Shown: piece by piece, positions 24,530 to 35,704 of the stretch
Numbering within the stretch: the first letter of the stretch is position 1
How the letters are laid out: every line of letters starts with the position of its first letter
DNA from: Pneumocystis sp. 'macacae'
Lineage: Eukaryota > Ascomycota > Pneumocystomycetes > Pneumocystales > Pneumocystaceae
Length of the DNA stretch: 64,000 nt
Assembly (NCBI GenBank): GCA_018127085.1
Contig: CM030735.1
Coordinates: forward strand, 248,001 to 312,000
Reading direction: 5' to 3'
Program-made: the position numbers and the translations under genes
The notes under the pieces: model-generated
Seen by the model: the letters and a program-made list of their open reading frames with translations, nothing else
Told to the model about the DNA's origin: nothing
The model's database searches: none

Positions 24530-24741
24530 AATTTATATATGAACATGTTTTATATAAAAAAAATAAATCCTGTTATTTTAAGTAAATTGTTTTTAAATAA
24601 TAATTATTATCTGTTTCTGAATTACACTTTTTTCCATTATTATTAAAGTTTTAATATTTTGTTGTAAAAAATTCATTATTGGATTCTACTATTACAGTAT
24701 TTTTAAAAAAATCTTTAAACATTATACAGTTTTTCTAGCAT

Positions 24742-25859
24742 TTAGTATTCATCAAAATTTGCATGTCCCGTCATTTTAACATGATCTAATGCATCCTTTT
24801 TTCCACGAAGATTGATATGACAATCTTTACATTTTAATAAAAAATTTGCAGTATCTGTATAATAATGAATTTTCCGTAAATGGTCTGTAAGCTTAAAAAT
24901 TGCATTTTTCACGTCTAAGTCTTCAACTGAGAAGATTGTCGTATCAAAGTCAGGTGATGCACCTGACCTTGGTGTTAATGCTATAGCATCATAATGAATC
25001 CCTTGTTTATTGTTAATAAAGATAAATCAATTCTTTAAATCTGAATATCACCTGAATACACAATAAATCCGCACATAGGTCTTCCTTCTCCTAAATGTAG
25101 TTATTTAAAAATTAAATTTGAAAATAAAAAACAAAGTATGAGTATACCAAAACGATCTGCTCTTCCTGTAGCCACATCTATTGAACATATTTCAATGTCA
25201 AAATGATCAGCAAGAATTGATATTTCAATTGCACCACCCCAGCTGTTAGTCTTATTAATCCATTTACAATACTCATCCCTCGAACGTCCAAGAATTACAT
25301 CTGAATATGTTATTGGGTCATTTTGGATTGTTTGTGCCACCAATGACCGCAATTCATTTGCAGTATCCATTTTTCCCATAATCAAGTACCCTACTGCGCG
25401 AAACAAACATGAATTACTGTTTCATTATTAAGCAACTAAAATTTAAAGTTTAAAGATATACTCATTTTCCATAACCCTTAGAACTATTTTTTCGTCCCCA
25501 TATGCAAGTTCTATCTCTGGCGGAGAAAATAAATCATATGAAGATTCAGAAACATGTGTTTGTACTAATTCAGCCGAAAATGTATTTTTTTGGTCGAAAT
25601 TTTGATTCTTTTTGCTAGAAAAAAACAAAGAAGGCTTAACATCTTCAATTATAAGAACTTCTGCATCACAAATGCTAAAAAATTTTAAAGTTTTATCAGA
25701 ATCAGAAATATCAATTTTCTGTGGAGGGAATTTATGTTTTATTTCAAAATTATCAACATCTAAAATAGACATAATAGTTGCTTGAAGGTCTTCGACTGTA
25801 TCTTCTTCATCTAGCTCAATTTCATGTACATTTTCTTTATACTTGATTTTTAGGCGCAT
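24742..25859 (-). CDS. OTU1: OTU-family ubiquitin thioesterase Otu1 (YOD1)
   Basis: A deubiquitinase that works with Cdc48/p97 in ER-associated and other proteolysis. The N-terminus is a ubiquitin-like UBX-type domain (MRLKIKYKENVHEIELDEED ... FFSICDAEVLIIEDVKPS). A linker is followed, after an intron that splits the active-site aspartate codon, by ENDNSCLFRAVGYLI with the catalytic cysteine. Then come RSRDEYCKWINKTNSWGGAI and ILADHFDIEICSID. The catalytic histidine lies in FIVYSGIHYDAIAL. A C2H2 zinc finger (LKCKDCHINLRGKKDALDHV) closes the protein. This is the full Otu1/YOD1 domain order. The start codon is only 45 bp from that of the divergent MTF1-like gene. Confidence 0.95.
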
Positions 25860-25904
25860 TTTAATGTTGAAAATTAATCGTCTCCATACGATGACATTAA
25901 AAAA
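25860..25904. promoter_or_regulatory. 45-bp bidirectional promoter region, OTU1 / MTF1
   Basis: The two start codons face away from each other with 45 bp between them, the shortest divergent spacing in the window. Promoter elements must lie here or inside the first exons. No TATA-like box was identified with confidence. Confidence 0.4.
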
Positions 25905-27182
25905 ATGACAACATTAACATTAAAGTCTTTTTTACAGAAAAATCTTCATAAAACATGGAAAAATTCAGTATTGATCAATCCAGTTATTGCAGGTTTTTTC
26001 TTTAAAAAAACTTCAAAAAAATTAATATTTATTAGAACGAGCAGTTAATATTTTAGAATTAAATACATATCATGATGCAACAGTTATTGAAATGGGTCCA
26101 GGTAGATTTTATATTGAATAAAAAGTATTTTTGATGGGTTAAGGTCCAGGAATGATGACTCAAGCATTGTTAAAAAAAGTTAAACCAAAATACCATATTC
26201 TTATGGAACCCAATAAAATATTTCATCCATTTCTTGAAGTAGAATCATTGGATCCATTATAAAACGGTGGTTTTAATCTGATGGTTAGAAAATTCGAGGA
26301 AAATCGCCTAATCAGGTTATTTTAACAGAATTAGATGGTTTTTTATGGTCATCATATTCTAAATTAGTAACTCAAGAATTACTTAAACCAACTTACCAAC
26401 CAATGGATCGAATTCACTCATCGCTTTTATTTGTAGCGCACCTTCCATATGGGTCTTTAGGAGAACAATTACTTGTACAATTTTTTACTGCGCGCTTCGA
26501 TGAAATATGGATTCATCAGTATGGACGAATACGCATGCTTCTATGGATTACAACGCCTTTAGCAAAAAGGCTTTTAGCAATACCTGGAAAACCAGGGAGG
26601 TGTAGACTTGGCATTGTTCGTGAATCCGTTGCTGACTGTAGAGTTATTGTTGGGAACAATGATTTTCCAGGGTTACAGCCTACATTAAAGACCGTATCGA
26701 GTGATTTTATTCGAGAGGTTAATGAAATAAAACATTTATTAATTTATTTACATATAATTTTAGAAAGATTTGATATTAATAGAAGTTATTCCATTATCAA
26801 AAATTCCAACCAAAAGTAAGTACTAAACACTATCTTTTTTATTTTTTAGTAATTTTATATCAATAAAGCCCCATTAGAAATATTTGATTATGTTGTTAGG
26901 CATCTTTTCGCTTTGAAAAAAACACCTCTTATAAAAGCATTAGGGTAATTCTTATTATAAAATGAATCTTTATGATTTTTTAGAACACTTGGGCCAGGTG
27001 CTGATACATTGGCAAAAGAATTATCTTCAGAATTACTTGAGAAAAAAGTAGATGAGATGACACGAGATGATTTTGATGAAATTGCACAACTTTTCGATAA
27101 ATGGCCCTTTAGACCTAAAATACTATTTGATCAGTGGGTAAATAATAAAGAAGGATCTTCTAATATAATTGGTGGTATATAA
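25905..27182 (+). CDS. MTF1: mitochondrial transcription factor B / rRNA dimethylase-fold protein (Mtf1-like)
   Basis: Belongs to the rRNA adenine dimethyltransferase fold that fungal mitochondria use as the RNA polymerase specificity factor. Exon 1 gives MTTLTLKSFLQKNLHKTWKN and VLINPVIA. Later exons give TYHDATVIEMGPGPGMMTQA, a good S-adenosylmethionine motif I, then YHILMEPNKIFHPFLE, NQVILTELDGFLWSS, LLFVAHLPYGSLGEQLLVQF and IHQYGRIRMLLWITTPLAKR. The C-terminal exon includes YVVRHLFALKKTPL-like and LGPGADTLAKELSSELLEKK segments, with stop at 27180-27182. About 350 residues once introns are removed. It could instead be an rRNA dimethylase; the divergence from Dim1 and KsgA motifs favours Mtf1. 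Confidence 0.78.
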
Positions 27183-27919
27183 AATATAATTAACTATATT
27201 ATAGAAATAAATAGCATGAAACAATTTATCTAAATCGGCAATAAAATAAAAATAATATTAGAATCGAATTATTAAAAAAAAATATTAATTCATGGTGCCA
27301 TATTCTTTTAGTTCTTTGTGGTTTATTTTTTCATTTTTGTTTTCAACTTATTATGAATGAATGTTTTTATATAATTAAGGTTCCTTAGGAAATATTTACT
27401 TGAAGTTTGTATATACTTTTATAAATACATTATTTTAAAGATATCTTGTATTCTAAAGAATATAAAAATATTTGAAATTATTTATATAATTTTAATGAAT
27501 TTTTAAATAGAATAAATGTTGTTTTTTATAATAAAAATTTATAAGATTTTATAAGATGAACTATAATTAGATCTATTTAAATATTAAATATTTATTAAAA
27601 TATATATTTATATTTATATTTTTTATAAACTATTAAATTAATAAAAATAAAAAATTGATAAATATATGTTTTTACTTAAAAATATTTTGAATATTTTTTA
27701 CTCAATTTTTTATAAAAATTAACTTAATATTTTGTGTATCATAATTTTTTTAAGATCATATTTATCATTTTTATTTTCTTTATTATATGATTAATTTCTT
27801 TAAGACGCTAATTTTTAACGTTAGGATAATGACTATTGCTATAAATAAATGTTAAATAAGAGTATTTTAAGAAAAAATGTTCGGGCAATCTATATGGAAC
27901 TTTCTTTTTATCTTTTATT
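27183..27919. other. AT-rich intergenic region
   Basis: About 740 bp between two genes on the same strand. No coding exon, RNA boxes or ordered repeat recognised. Confidence 0.55.
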
Positions 27920-28883
27920 ATGAAGACATTTTTATCTTTAAAACATAATTTTCAGAATAAAATATCCGTTCCTCAAGTGAAACTTGGTAGAATTTGGGGA
28001 CAGTATTTTCAAAATATATCGAAAAAAATAATCTGTAAAAGACCTCAATTTCATTGTAGTTTATTTAATTTAAGATTTTATCCAAGAAAAGATTTAAATA
28101 CACCTTCTTCAGATGGTGAAAATATTGAAAAAAGTGTTTATAGAGTTAATCGCCAGTCAAATGTTTATTATCTTAGAGGATTAATTCGTATAACTGTTCT
28201 AACATCTAAAAAACGTATATCAAATATTGCATGTACTAGATCTAAGATACGCCGACGTTTAAGAGAAGCGGCTCGTCAGGTTTTACTTTTTCGAGATAAA
28301 AATGGTTTCCCATATTTACCAGGTACTTAAAAATTTTTCTCTTAAAAATATATATTAAGTAGATTAAGTTATGCCATATGATTTATTCTTTGTAGCAAAA
28401 GCAGATATACTGGATGAAGATTGGAAAAAACTACTTTGGTATGTTAAAAAAGGATTACAGAAAGCCCAGCAAATACTAAATGATGGACATATATCAAGCA
28501 GATTTGTTTCAATTAAAATAAATGATTTGAAGAATTTTTCTATAGAAGATTCATCTTTAAAAAAGAAAACAAATCAAAAACATTCCATATATCAATCTTT
28601 TAAAACCAAACCTCTAAATGATTTGGAAAAACAAGAAACCTTTCAATCTAATGATCTTATTACACTTCAATTTATTCGTTTTATTATAAAACTAACAAAT
28701 TCACCATGTAGTACATCAACTGATACTCTTTCTAAAAGTATACTTTTTTTATTAGAACATTATAAACTAAGGAAAATTACATTATTTGATATAGAAATGC
28801 TAATAAATTCTTCTAAACAATTTCATGACTTAAATATTAGTAGAAATTCTGATATTAACAGGATATTAGAAATAGATGATTAG
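27920..28883 (+). CDS. RnpA-like (ribonuclease P protein fold) protein, probably mitochondrial
   Basis: A protein of about 305 residues in two exons. The N-terminus MKTFLSLKHNFQNK is basic and hydroxylated, compatible with mitochondrial import. The centre reads YYLRGLIRITVLTSKKRISN followed by CTRSKIRRRLREAARQVLLF, matching the RNA-binding RNR motif of bacterial RnpA. A 46-nt intron then joins PYLP to VMPYDLFFVAKADILDEDWK, the equivalent of the DIVVIARK strand and last helix of RnpA. The remaining 140 residues are an unrecognised extension. The spliced join reproduces the family order, which supports the model. Whether it acts in RNase P, in mitochondrial ribosomes or elsewhere cannot be told from sequence. 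Confidence 0.65.
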
Positions 28884-29217
28884 TCATATGTTTTAGTTCA
28901 ATGGTTTTTTATAATTGTTAAAATTAAAATTTATATTAGTACTATTAAATTAGTAATGTAATTTTAACTTTTTTATTTTCTTAGAATTTTTCCAAGTGTA
29001 ATTAAATTAATAAGCATATTTAAATTCTAAAATATTTAATATTTATTTGTAGACAAAAGAAATGAATAGATAAAAAATAATTTTTTGAATGTAAATTGAA
29101 TTAAAAAAAATGATTCTAATATTTAGAAATATAAATCAAAACTTAAATTGTTTATTAATATAAAATTTAAATTTTTAAATTATTTGATTTAGATGTTTTT
29201 ATTGATTTCAAACTTAA
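28884..29217. other. AT-rich convergent 3' flanks
   Basis: About 330 bp between the converging RnpA-like and eIF3e genes. Nothing recognisable beyond A/T-rich 3' sequence. Confidence 0.5.
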
Positions 29218-30837
29218 TTATGTTGCTATTTCAGGTATTGTTTCTTTTTTATCTCCTTGTTGACGACGAGCAATTGTTTGTGCCAAAACCTGAGTTCTAA
29301 AATTTAATCCTTTTGTACGTTCGATAACTTGTTGATATATAGGTTGAGAGATGTGATTCATAACAATAGTGCCCTTTAACATTAATATATAATTTATATA
29401 TCCAAAGAATATATTTACTTCTTTGAAATCTATTTTTGCATTTAAATCTACAAGATCATCATGAATAAATTTAACAATTTGATCATGCGAAAAATTCAAT
29501 CGTTTTGAAAGATCACTGTTTTTCAATATAAAAAATACAAAATATCATATACTTACTCAATATCAATACGTTGATAAATCTTACAATATGCCTCTGCCAT
29601 AAGATAGTGTGCAGAATCAACAAATTCAGAACATGTCCCTACTAAAAAGAAATCATTCTTTAATACTTCTTCTGCTTCTTTAAGAAAATTTTGAGCATCT
29701 TCAAAATCAAACTGAATATACAAAACTTTAATGAATTGTATAACAGGATCTGTATATTCATATAACTCTTGGTCAATTACTTTTATTAATTCTTTCATAC
29801 GACGTTGATAATGCATTGCATTTCGTACTTGTGACCGCGTTGTAATAACAGCAACAGTCAAATACCTCAAAATCCATGGACATGATGTTTGAATTGTATT
29901 CATGTATGACGGAGAAAAGAATAGTTCACAGAGTGCTATTTTTCCTGTTTCGTGGTTAAAAAACGGGAAAAGAGACCAATGAATTAGCCACGTCCGATGT
30001 TTAAGCTGAAAAATTGGACTGGAAAAGTTCTAAATATAAAACTATTAAATACTGAATTATCCTTCTTAAACAAAAACCTTTGAATCGATAATATCTTTTA
30101 ATTTATTTACTTCTTCTAAAGCACGTTCCCAATTAACTGTTAAAATTTCAGATGCTAATTTTCCCCACGTTGCAGAGACATTTAACTCATTATCTATAGA
30201 CTAAAAATACGTTAACTTTCATAATTTTTAAAAAACAAATATTACTAGGGCTCTAAAATGGTAGAGAAGATCTACTGCACTTGCATAATTACCAGAATTA
30301 TATTGAAACTTTCCAAATTTATACAAAGAATTAATCATTTCAACAGTAAGCTATCCCATTGCGTTAGAATTTCATAATATTTTAATTAGAAAAATAAAAA
30401 TACATACCCCATGTGAATCTTTCAAATATTGTAAATTTTGTGCTTTATCTTGTTTTAACGCAACAATTACCTCAGGATTATCAAGTACTTTCAAAACCTT
30501 CTGACTTTCAGTATTTAGTAGGTCAAACATTTCTGTTTCTTCTTCTCTTTTTTTATTAAATTCTATGCAACTTTTGAACAAAGGATCTATAAGGCTCATT
30601 TCTTGTGATAAACTTATAATATAATCGGTCATATAAGTTTCAACTAACAAGTCATATTTTGCTTGAAGCATAACCTTTTTCTCATATATATTTTTTTGCT
30701 GTAAAAATTCCAAGAGAGGAAAAATTAAATGTTTATCAAGATACGGAAGCATACATGGAACAAGATCATATTGAAAAGAACCTATTAAAATTAATATATA
30801 AAAAAAAGAACTAACTAAAAATAGAACCTGAAGACAT
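29218..30837 (-). CDS. translation initiation factor eIF3 subunit e (Int6)
   Basis: A PCI-domain subunit of eIF3. Exon 1 (ATG 30835-30837) gives MSSG, then after a 45-nt intron [20 protein letters not shown] and [18 protein letters not shown], the conserved N-terminus of Int6. Later exons carry [21 protein letters not shown] helices (about 30240-30350), [24 protein letters not shown] sequence, and [20 protein letters not shown]. The PCI/winged-helix end is [20 protein letters not shown] followed by [20 protein letters not shown]. About 440 residues in all. Budding yeast lacks this subunit; fission yeast has it. Stop at 29218-29220. Confidence 0.93.
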
Positions 30838-31128
30838 AATAGGTGCTATTTTTTTCTATTTTAGAGCTTATATTAGATGAAACATCGAGATTTTAAAACT
30901 TCGCTTAAAATTTTAAATTTCGATTTTTAATATTAATTCATATAAATTTTAAAATGAAACATTTAATTACTTAATAAATAAAAATTCATTTTCTTACACA
31001 AAAAGAGGTGAAATTTTACATAAATTTTTCTAGAAAGACAAAATCTTTTTTTGAAAAAATCAATATTTTATAGTATTTTTTCAAAAAAATATAATTAATA
31101 AGCTTATTTTGTGATAGAAATAAATAAA

Positions 31129-31466
31129 ATGTTTCTTAAAAATACTCGACTATTTTCTTATTCTACATATTGCCGGAGCTATATTGTTAGAAGGACACGG
31201 TTCGGAAGCCTTCCTGTTTATCTGGATATCAAAGGTGGTGGGACTAAATTTCAAACAATCATTCGAAGAGTAGAAGGAAATGTTTATGTAAAATAAATGG
31301 GGTTTATTCAATTATCTTAATGTTTCAGGAATTATGTAAAAAACTTGAAAAAGATCTTAATCTAAAAGAAAAAGAAGCATTCGTTAACCATTTAACAAAA
31401 CATATAATCATAAAAGGTTCAAAAGTAAATCAAGTGAAAAATATACTCTCCAAAGATGGGTTTTGA
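31129..31466 (+). CDS. IMG2: mitochondrial large-subunit ribosomal protein mL49 (Img2)
   Basis: A mitoribosomal protein, about 99 residues, two exons. The ATG at 31129 gives MFLKNTRLFSYSTY, an import-like presequence, followed by RSYIVRRTRFGSLPVYLDIK and GGGTKFQTIIRRVEGNVY, the core motif of the Img2/MRPL49 family. A 41-nt intron leads to ELCKKLEKDLNLKEKEAFVN and the KGSKVNQVKNILSKDGF tail. The reading frame extends upstream without an ATG, so 31129 is the natural start. It converges on SWI1 with about 110 bp between stops. Confidence 0.87.
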
Positions 31467-31575
31467 CTTCCAGTATGTACGAAAATATGTTCCAATGATG
31501 ATCCCAAAGATAAATGATATTATATACAACTCAATTTATATAATTCTGAAATATGAGAAAACATAACAAAATATA

Positions 31576-34302
31576 TTATAATATTTCCATAACATTATCC
31601 TCTTCAACTAAAGACCATAAATTTTTTATAACCATGCCATCCATATGCGGTGTGAGAAGGCTTCCTAAAAGCTGTTCTTTTTTTGATGTTGTAAAAAATA
31701 CACGATACATTTCATCGAGAGGTTTCTCTTTTTTAGCTTTTTTAATTAAAATATGTAAAATATTCATTATGCGTCGAGCAAACCGAGAAAATGGATTTGA
31801 TTCTATATTATAAAATTGATGGGGTGACTGACCTCCTCCAATAGAACTAAGTAGACAAGCCAACCTTATAAGATTATTAAAAAAACTATCATCAGCAAAT
31901 AGCAAAGATCTAGCAAGACTGATTCCTTTTGGGAAAATGCTAACAATTGTTTCAGCAGCAAGTGTACAATGTTCAAGTAGAGCAAGTCGCATTTCACATG
32001 TATGAATCGGATGAGCTAGATCAGACAAAGGTATTGGTGATATACAAAGTAAAAGTGCTCGAATAAAAATGTTATCTCTAAGACATTGCTTAGAAGATAT
32101 TGAAATCATAACTTTTGTAAAAATATGTCTATTTGGAAAACTTCTTGCAAATAGTTTTGCAAGAGTATCTACTGCTGCTGGAAGGTATGGATGTAATGTC
32201 GGATTGTAAGATGTGAATAGAATTTTATTTGGATTCGACGAAATATTTGAATAAGGAGAAAATGCAATGATTAAAGAAATTATCGCTCTAGCAGTGGAAA
32301 CGTTTTCTATAAGAATACTCTGAGAAATATTCGAAAGAAGAATAATTAAATCTTTCGCTAAGTCTAATCGTAAACGGTATGATATTTCTGGAATGTCAGT
32401 TTTTGATATCATTATTATTAAATGTTCTATCAAAATAAGTAGTGAAATGTTTTTTGCCATAAAGTCTTGATTTTCTTCGGTAAAAGATAAATTTCTTAAA
32501 ATGGTTGCAATACATAAAATCTTTTCAGCTGATTTAATTTTGTTATAACCCAGACTCCCTGGTCGATAATTAACAATTAAATTTTCTATCTCATCATAAC
32601 ATAAATTCATCATTTGCTCATAAGATAATACAGACATAGTTTCATCCATTACCCTTATATCCTCAATTAATAAACTATACTCATCATCTGCCATCTCTAT
32701 TATACAATCCAATAACTCTCCACATTCTGCAAGTGGCAAACCCCATCTTTTATCTCCTGTAATAATTGTAAAAACATCAAGTGCTCTATTTACTTCTGAA
32801 TGCAATCTTGATTTAATACTCATTATTAAAGCATAAATATTAACAGTACCCAATTCATGTAATCTAGGTGGTTTACATTTAAGACCTTCTAAATCTAAGC
32901 TCATTTTTGTTATTAGTTCCATATCAAAACCACCATACGTTTCAACAACTCGTTTCTTTGGCTTATATATCTGCGTAGAAGATATTTTCGATGATGTATT
33001 TCTTGTTGATTGAGAATTATCACCACTAACCAAAGCTGTTGATTGCAAGGCAGGTTTCAACTGTATTGGATGCTCTTGAGAATGGAAAGATACTTTATTT
33101 GCTGCATTATAAATCATATTTTTTTGTAAATCATTTTGTTCTTGTATAAACCCACGCTTGACTTTATCAGAAGGTGGCTGTTGTACTTGTGCCTGTTGTT
33201 GCATCAGCAGTTGCTGATTATATGTCCATGCTTCTTCGTACGGTGCAAGATATGTTTCATAGCATTCTGCTAATTGCTGAATACCACTCGGTACCAAATT
33301 AATACCAAGAGCCTGAGCAATACTCGGCCACGCATTAGTTTGTATAACTTTATACTTTCCACCTAGACGCATCACGTGAATATACAATGTTGTTAAATTC
33401 ACCTGCTGTTCGCCAATATACGGAATTGCTGTTATTGGAGTGCCTCTTTTGCTCATAAACTCCATTAAGGATGACATAAAACCATCCGAAACATCTTGTT
33501 TTGCTAATGTCGATGGCATTGTCAATGTAGTAGAAGCAGATGAACGTGTAGATGGGACTACTTTCTGAAAATATCCTATACCTGTATAAAAAGGTAACCC
33601 CGGATGTGGTTGAGAAGAAAGTTGTGGTGAAATAGCAGCAACAGTGTTTGAAGATGGTAGGAATGAAGATGGGATTCCTGTACTTGCAGATGCGTTAATT
33701 GGTCCATTAATTGCAGTACTAATTGACGGATTAATTGGTCCATTGATTGCAGTACTAATTGATGGATTAATTGGTCCATTGATTGCAGTACTAATTGATG
33801 GATTAATTGGTCCATTGATTGCAGTACTAATTGATGGATTAATTGGTCCATTAATTGCAGTACTAATTGATGGATTAATTGGTCCATTAATTGAAGTACT
33901 AATTGATGGATTAATTGGTGCTGTTGTTTGAGGACCTGTTTGAGAGTTCATTTGATTATTAATTGATGCATATGGTACACCAGATGCACCTGCTAAAGTA
34001 TGTGTACCATATCCATAGATAAGGCCTGGTGTATACATCGATTTTCCGGTTCTTTGTCCCGAAGCACTAACATCCAATGATGCTGCAGATGTATATACTG
34101 GATAAACGGACTCTGAAAACCCCATGAGATCTTGTCTTTGTGTATATATTGGAACTGTATGTATTGTATGTGTCCCTGATTGTACTGCTTGCTGATGTTG
34201 TATAAGTTGTTGCTGAGTAGGTTGCCATTCATAAAGAGGTTGCATCGCCCACGGAAAATATGTAGACTCTGTTTGTTTTAAAAAGTTTTCCTGAGCTTTC
34301 AT
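31576..34302 (-). CDS. SWI1: SWI/SNF complex subunit Swi1 (ARID protein)
   Basis: A DNA-binding subunit of the SWI/SNF remodeller. A single 908-codon exon, unusual in this intron-rich setting. The first third is Gln/Thr/Ser/Pro-rich, with a tandem array of a 12-residue unit (INPSISTAINGP; about six copies). The ARID domain follows: FMSKRGTPITAIPYIGEQQV, LYIHVMRLGGKYKVIQTNAW and IAQALGINLVPSGIQQLAEC, then YETYLAPYEEAW. The C-terminal half is an armadillo-like helical region (KIKSAEKILCIATILRNLSF, YHPYLPAAVDTLAKLFAR-like), typical of Swi1/ARID1. The ATG at 34302 is preceded by an in-frame stop, so the start is reasonable unless a short upstream exon exists. Stop at 31576-31578. Confidence 0.92.
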   Translation of the reverse strand: MKAQENFLKQTESTYFPWAMQPLYEWQPTQQQLIQHQQAVQSGTHTIHTVPIYTQRQDLMGFSESVYPVYTSAASLDVSASGQRTGKSMYTPGLIYGYGTHTLAGASGVPYASINNQMNSQTGPQTTAPINPSISTSINGPINPSISTAINGPINPSISTAINGPINPSISTAINGPINPSISTAINGPINPSISTAINGPINASASTGIPSSFLPSSNTVAAISPQLSSQPHPGLPFYTGIGYFQKVVPSTRSSASTTLTMPSTLAKQDVSDGFMSSLMEFMSKRGTPITAIPYIGEQQVNLTTLYIHVMRLGGKYKVIQTNAWPSIAQALGINLVPSGIQQLAECYETYLAPYEEAWTYNQQLLMQQQAQVQQPPSDKVKRGFIQEQNDLQKNMIYNAANKVSFHSQEHPIQLKPALQSTALVSGDNSQSTRNTSSKISSTQIYKPKKRVVETYGGFDMELITKMSLDLEGLKCKPPRLHELGTVNIYALIMSIKSRLHSEVNRALDVFTIITGDKRWGLPLAECGELLDCIIEMADDEYSLLIEDIRVMDETMSVLSYEQMMNLCYDEIENLIVNYRPGSLGYNKIKSAEKILCIATILRNLSFTEENQDFMAKNISLLILIEHLIIMISKTDIPEISYRLRLDLAKDLIILLSNISQSILIENVSTARAIISLIIAFSPYSNISSNPNKILFTSYNPTLHPYLPAAVDTLAKLFARSFPNRHIFTKVMISISSKQCLRDNIFIRALLLCISPIPLSDLAHPIHTCEMRLALLEHCTLAAETIVSIFPKGISLARSLLFADDSFFNNLIRLACLLSSIGGGQSPHQFYNIESNPFSRFARRIMNILHILIKKAKKEKPLDEMYRVFFTTSKKEQLLGSLLTPHMDGMVIKNLWSLVEEDNVMEIL
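33695..33916. repeat. 36-bp coding minisatellite within SWI1
   Basis: About six direct copies of a 36-bp unit encode INPSISTAINGP on the minus strand. The three middle copies look identical in DNA. The outer ones differ by one to three bases (GAC/GAT, CAT TAA/CAT TGA, GCA/GAA). A degenerate seventh unit (INASASTGIPSS) follows. The unit is a multiple of three, so copy-number change would keep the SWI1 frame. Confidence 0.95.
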
Positions 34303-35704
34303 CCAGAGACGCTTCTTCCATCAAATATACTCAATAGGACTTGACTGATAAGGCGTATCGAATACAGATGCGGTAGCCGTACTAGTGATAAATAATCATG
34401 ATGTGTTATGTGAATCTGTAAGACGATCAGCATATGAATGAACGTTTCCTGTTTGACAGAGAAGGTAACGCTGCCGTACACTTTAGTATAAATAGAAAAA
34501 AGAACTTTTTCTATATGCACTTATTAGTTAAATAACGTCCGTTAGTTTATCCGTTTTTTTCCAAGTTGAAATTTAGTTATTAGGTGTACGAAAGCTTAAG
34601 AAAAAAGCATAGTGAATATAATCTAAATATATATACATATACATATATTTAGTGTTTATGTGATGCAAATAACTTAATAAGTGTAATTTAGTGCATTAAT
34701 TTTAGAATATAGCTTCAAGTCTCGAATATAGAGTACAAATATATAACGTATATACAAGTATGAAGCATATAGTACAAAATAGTACTTATATTAGTGAATG
34801 TGTTGATCTTGTATTATTATTATACAACCAAATTTATTTATTTACTCAAAGCAACAATGCACATATATATATTTTAATATATATCATGTATTTCAATAAT
34901 TTAATCAAATGTTTCAAAATTTATGATTCGCTTGCGGTGCATATATTTTGTTTAAGAATATATATATAACCGGATTTTGAAGATTGAATACTAAAGTATT
35001 GATTAGACAATAATATCTTAACTGTATATATACAATAAAATAAAATCGAATGCATTGTTGATTAGTTATATATATTAAAACAGTAATCTCATCAATAGAC
35101 AGTAATTTGCATATATTGATGTATATATTAAGTTAAATACATTTTATATATTTTGATTATTTCCTAATTACATAGAACCACAACGTATTTAAAAACATAC
35201 TTATTTTTCAAATTATATTTTCCCATCTATTAATCTACTTGAAACAACGTTATCGTTTTGTCCTATAAATTATATGTAAAAGCATATGTGTTATATATGC
35301 ATTATATGTATTATACGCTTTAGGTTCTATGTTAGAATTTTTAGTTTTTTAAACGAATCTTTCATTTAAAAACATATATTTATTTAATATAGTTTGTTTT
35401 TTATATTTAAATAGACGTTTGCAATGTAACAAAATATTATGATGTATATTAGTAAATTTCTATAATGCATATTTATCACTCATATGCATAACGCTAGGAA
35501 TTATATATACTATATACCATGCATTATTAAAGATATACATATTATTTATACATGTTTTCTAATTTTTATTACATCGTTTTTTTGTTTAGTTTACCTAATA
35601 CATATTAGCGTTGATTCAGGCAACACTTATCAAAAATACTTAAAAATAAAATGATTGAAATATTATAAAGAATTAAATAAGTCAACTATTTCTTGCATAT
35701 AAAA
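34303..35704. other. long divergent intergenic region, SWI1 / YEN1-like
   Basis: About 1.4 kb. The first 200 bp next to SWI1 are moderately GC-rich and have a short open frame on the minus strand, so they could be a 5' leader or an unseen upstream exon. The rest is rich in TATATA, ATGCAT and TGTATA palindromic words, without recognisable RNA boxes or coding exons. It is large enough to hold regulatory sites for both genes. Confidence 0.5.

Noticed and set aside
33695..33916. Possible CRISPR-like array
   Set aside because: The copies are contiguous direct repeats without unique spacers, lie in a coding exon, and the genome is eukaryotic.
33644..33931. Open frames on both strands through the SWI1 repeat
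   Set aside because: The 36-bp unit is a multiple of three and lacks stops in several frames. These are shadows of the SWI1 reading frame.
34303..34520. Minus-strand open frame upstream of SWI1 as a separate gene
   Set aside because: It is short, in a different frame, and shows no family resemblance. More likely leader sequence.
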